Source: Nitrospinota bacterium
GTDB lineage: Bacteria; Nitrospinota; Nitrospinia; UBA9942
Assembly: GCA_016200365.1 (NCBI GenBank)
Contig: JACQEW010000046.1
Location: 1-5,012 of the forward strand
DNA: 5,012 nucleotides
Direction of reading: 5' to 3'
Numbering within the stretch: position 1 is the stretch's first letter; the number at the start of each line of letters is the position of its first letter. Shown in pieces: positions 4,849-5,012 of this stretch. The notes under the pieces were generated by a model. That model was not told the DNA's origin. It did no database searches and was given only the letters and a program-made list of their open reading frames with translations. A program made the translations under genes and the position numbers.

Positions 4849-4934
4849 AAAAATTCCCCATACATACCTTGTATCTTGCTACAGGGTTCTTGATTAATTG
4901 AGTTTGATTCTTGATAAAGAAATTATAAAAACTT

Positions 4935-5004
4935 GACAGGATTAACAGGATTGACAGCCCCTGATAGCTGCATTCAGGGGCTGTTTTATCCTGTATATCC
5001 TGTC
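4935..5004. repeat. Composite 70-base palindrome with GACAGGAT outer arms
   Basis: Three nested stems share one axis. GACAGGAT (4935-4942) pairs with ATCCTGTC (4997-5004). ACAGGAT (4945-4951) pairs with ATCCTGT (4988-4994). ACAGCCCCTGA (4954-4964) pairs with TCAGGGGCTGT (4974-4984) around a nine-base loop. Mismatches are limited to two small internal loops, giving 26 base pairs in all. The inner stem followed by TTTT (4984-4987) resembles a rho-independent terminator but has a very short T-run. The outer arms match a motif known as a dispersed repeat in many genomes. It may end or protect transcripts from either side, or be a mobile palindromic element. Confidence 0.7.
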
Positions 5005-5012
5005 TAAAATCA

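Larger units (their letters stand above)
4697..5012. other. Gene-free 3' region with three palindromic elements
   Basis: No convincing reading frame is present in this 316-base stretch. It contains a small hairpin (4724-4740), a G/C-rich repeat-like block with a pyrimidine-rich left half (4748-4848), and a composite palindrome at the edge of the window (4935-5004). The A+T-rich bases 4849-4934 show no feature I can support. No standard terminator with a long T-run directly follows the secreted-protein gene. Confidence 0.6.

Noticed and set aside
4933..4956. TTGACA boxes at 4933-4938 and 4951-4956 as promoters
   Set aside because: No -10 box stands at a workable distance, and both lie within the palindromic repeat.
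1..5012. CRISPR array, tRNA, rRNA, transposase or toxin-antitoxin operon
   Set aside because: No regularly spaced repeats of CRISPR size, no cloverleaf or rRNA-like segment, and no transposase or recognised toxin motif was seen.

Overview
The window looks like chromosomal DNA of a free-living, probably environmental, Gram-negative bacterium. Evidence for this is a lipoprotein with a clear lipobox, a secreted protein with a Sec signal, strong AGGAGG-type ribosome binding sites, and intergenic spaces holding several kinds of dispersed repeat-like palindrome. Repeats of this sort (variants of GTCATTGCGAGCGA, GACAGGATTAACAGGATT and TCTGTGTCTCTGTGG) are, from general knowledge, common in Nitrospirota, Desulfobacterota and similar lineages. 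That placement is an impression and could not be tested here. All convincing genes are on the + strand.

Layout. Bases 1-160 are non-coding and carry two short repeat-like motifs and a pyrimidine-rich tract. Bases 197-676 encode an unrecognised four-helix membrane protein, and its stop overlaps the start of a 37-residue basic, alanine-rich small protein (669-782). Bases 832-1383 encode a stand-alone HD-family alarmone hydrolase (MESH1/SpoT-hydrolase type) with every expected metal and catalytic residue. A small lipoprotein (1400-1960) follows 16 bases later. A 414-base gap (1961-2374) holds a doubtful reverse-strand 38-codon frame, a MITE-like imperfect palindrome and a very good sigma-70-type promoter. 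That promoter drives a two-gene membrane unit: a DUF4234 protein (2375-2758) and a DUF2752 protein (2769-3158). Directly after it lies what appears to be the tail of a lost TPR protein (3162-3242), then a small hairpin. Bases 3422-4696 encode a secreted 424-residue protein built of two related beta-helix-like modules plus a cysteine-bearing C-terminal part. The last 316 bases have no gene but contain three palindromic elements, the last being a composite 70-base cruciform.

How the genes relate. The only pairs with real evidence of a shared transcript are 197-676 with 669-782 (overlap), 832-1383 with 1400-1960 (16-base gap) and 2375-2758 with 2769-3158 (10-base gap behind a good promoter). The genes do not form one pathway. 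Base composition is mosaic: sampled 60-base rows in the first and last genes have 33 and 34 G+C, against 19 to 25 in the middle genes, so the window may have been assembled from segments of different history. No convincing new defence system, CRISPR array, tRNA or rRNA was found. The most interesting items are the DUF4234/DUF2752 pair, the overlapping small protein, the TPR remnant and the terminal cruciform.
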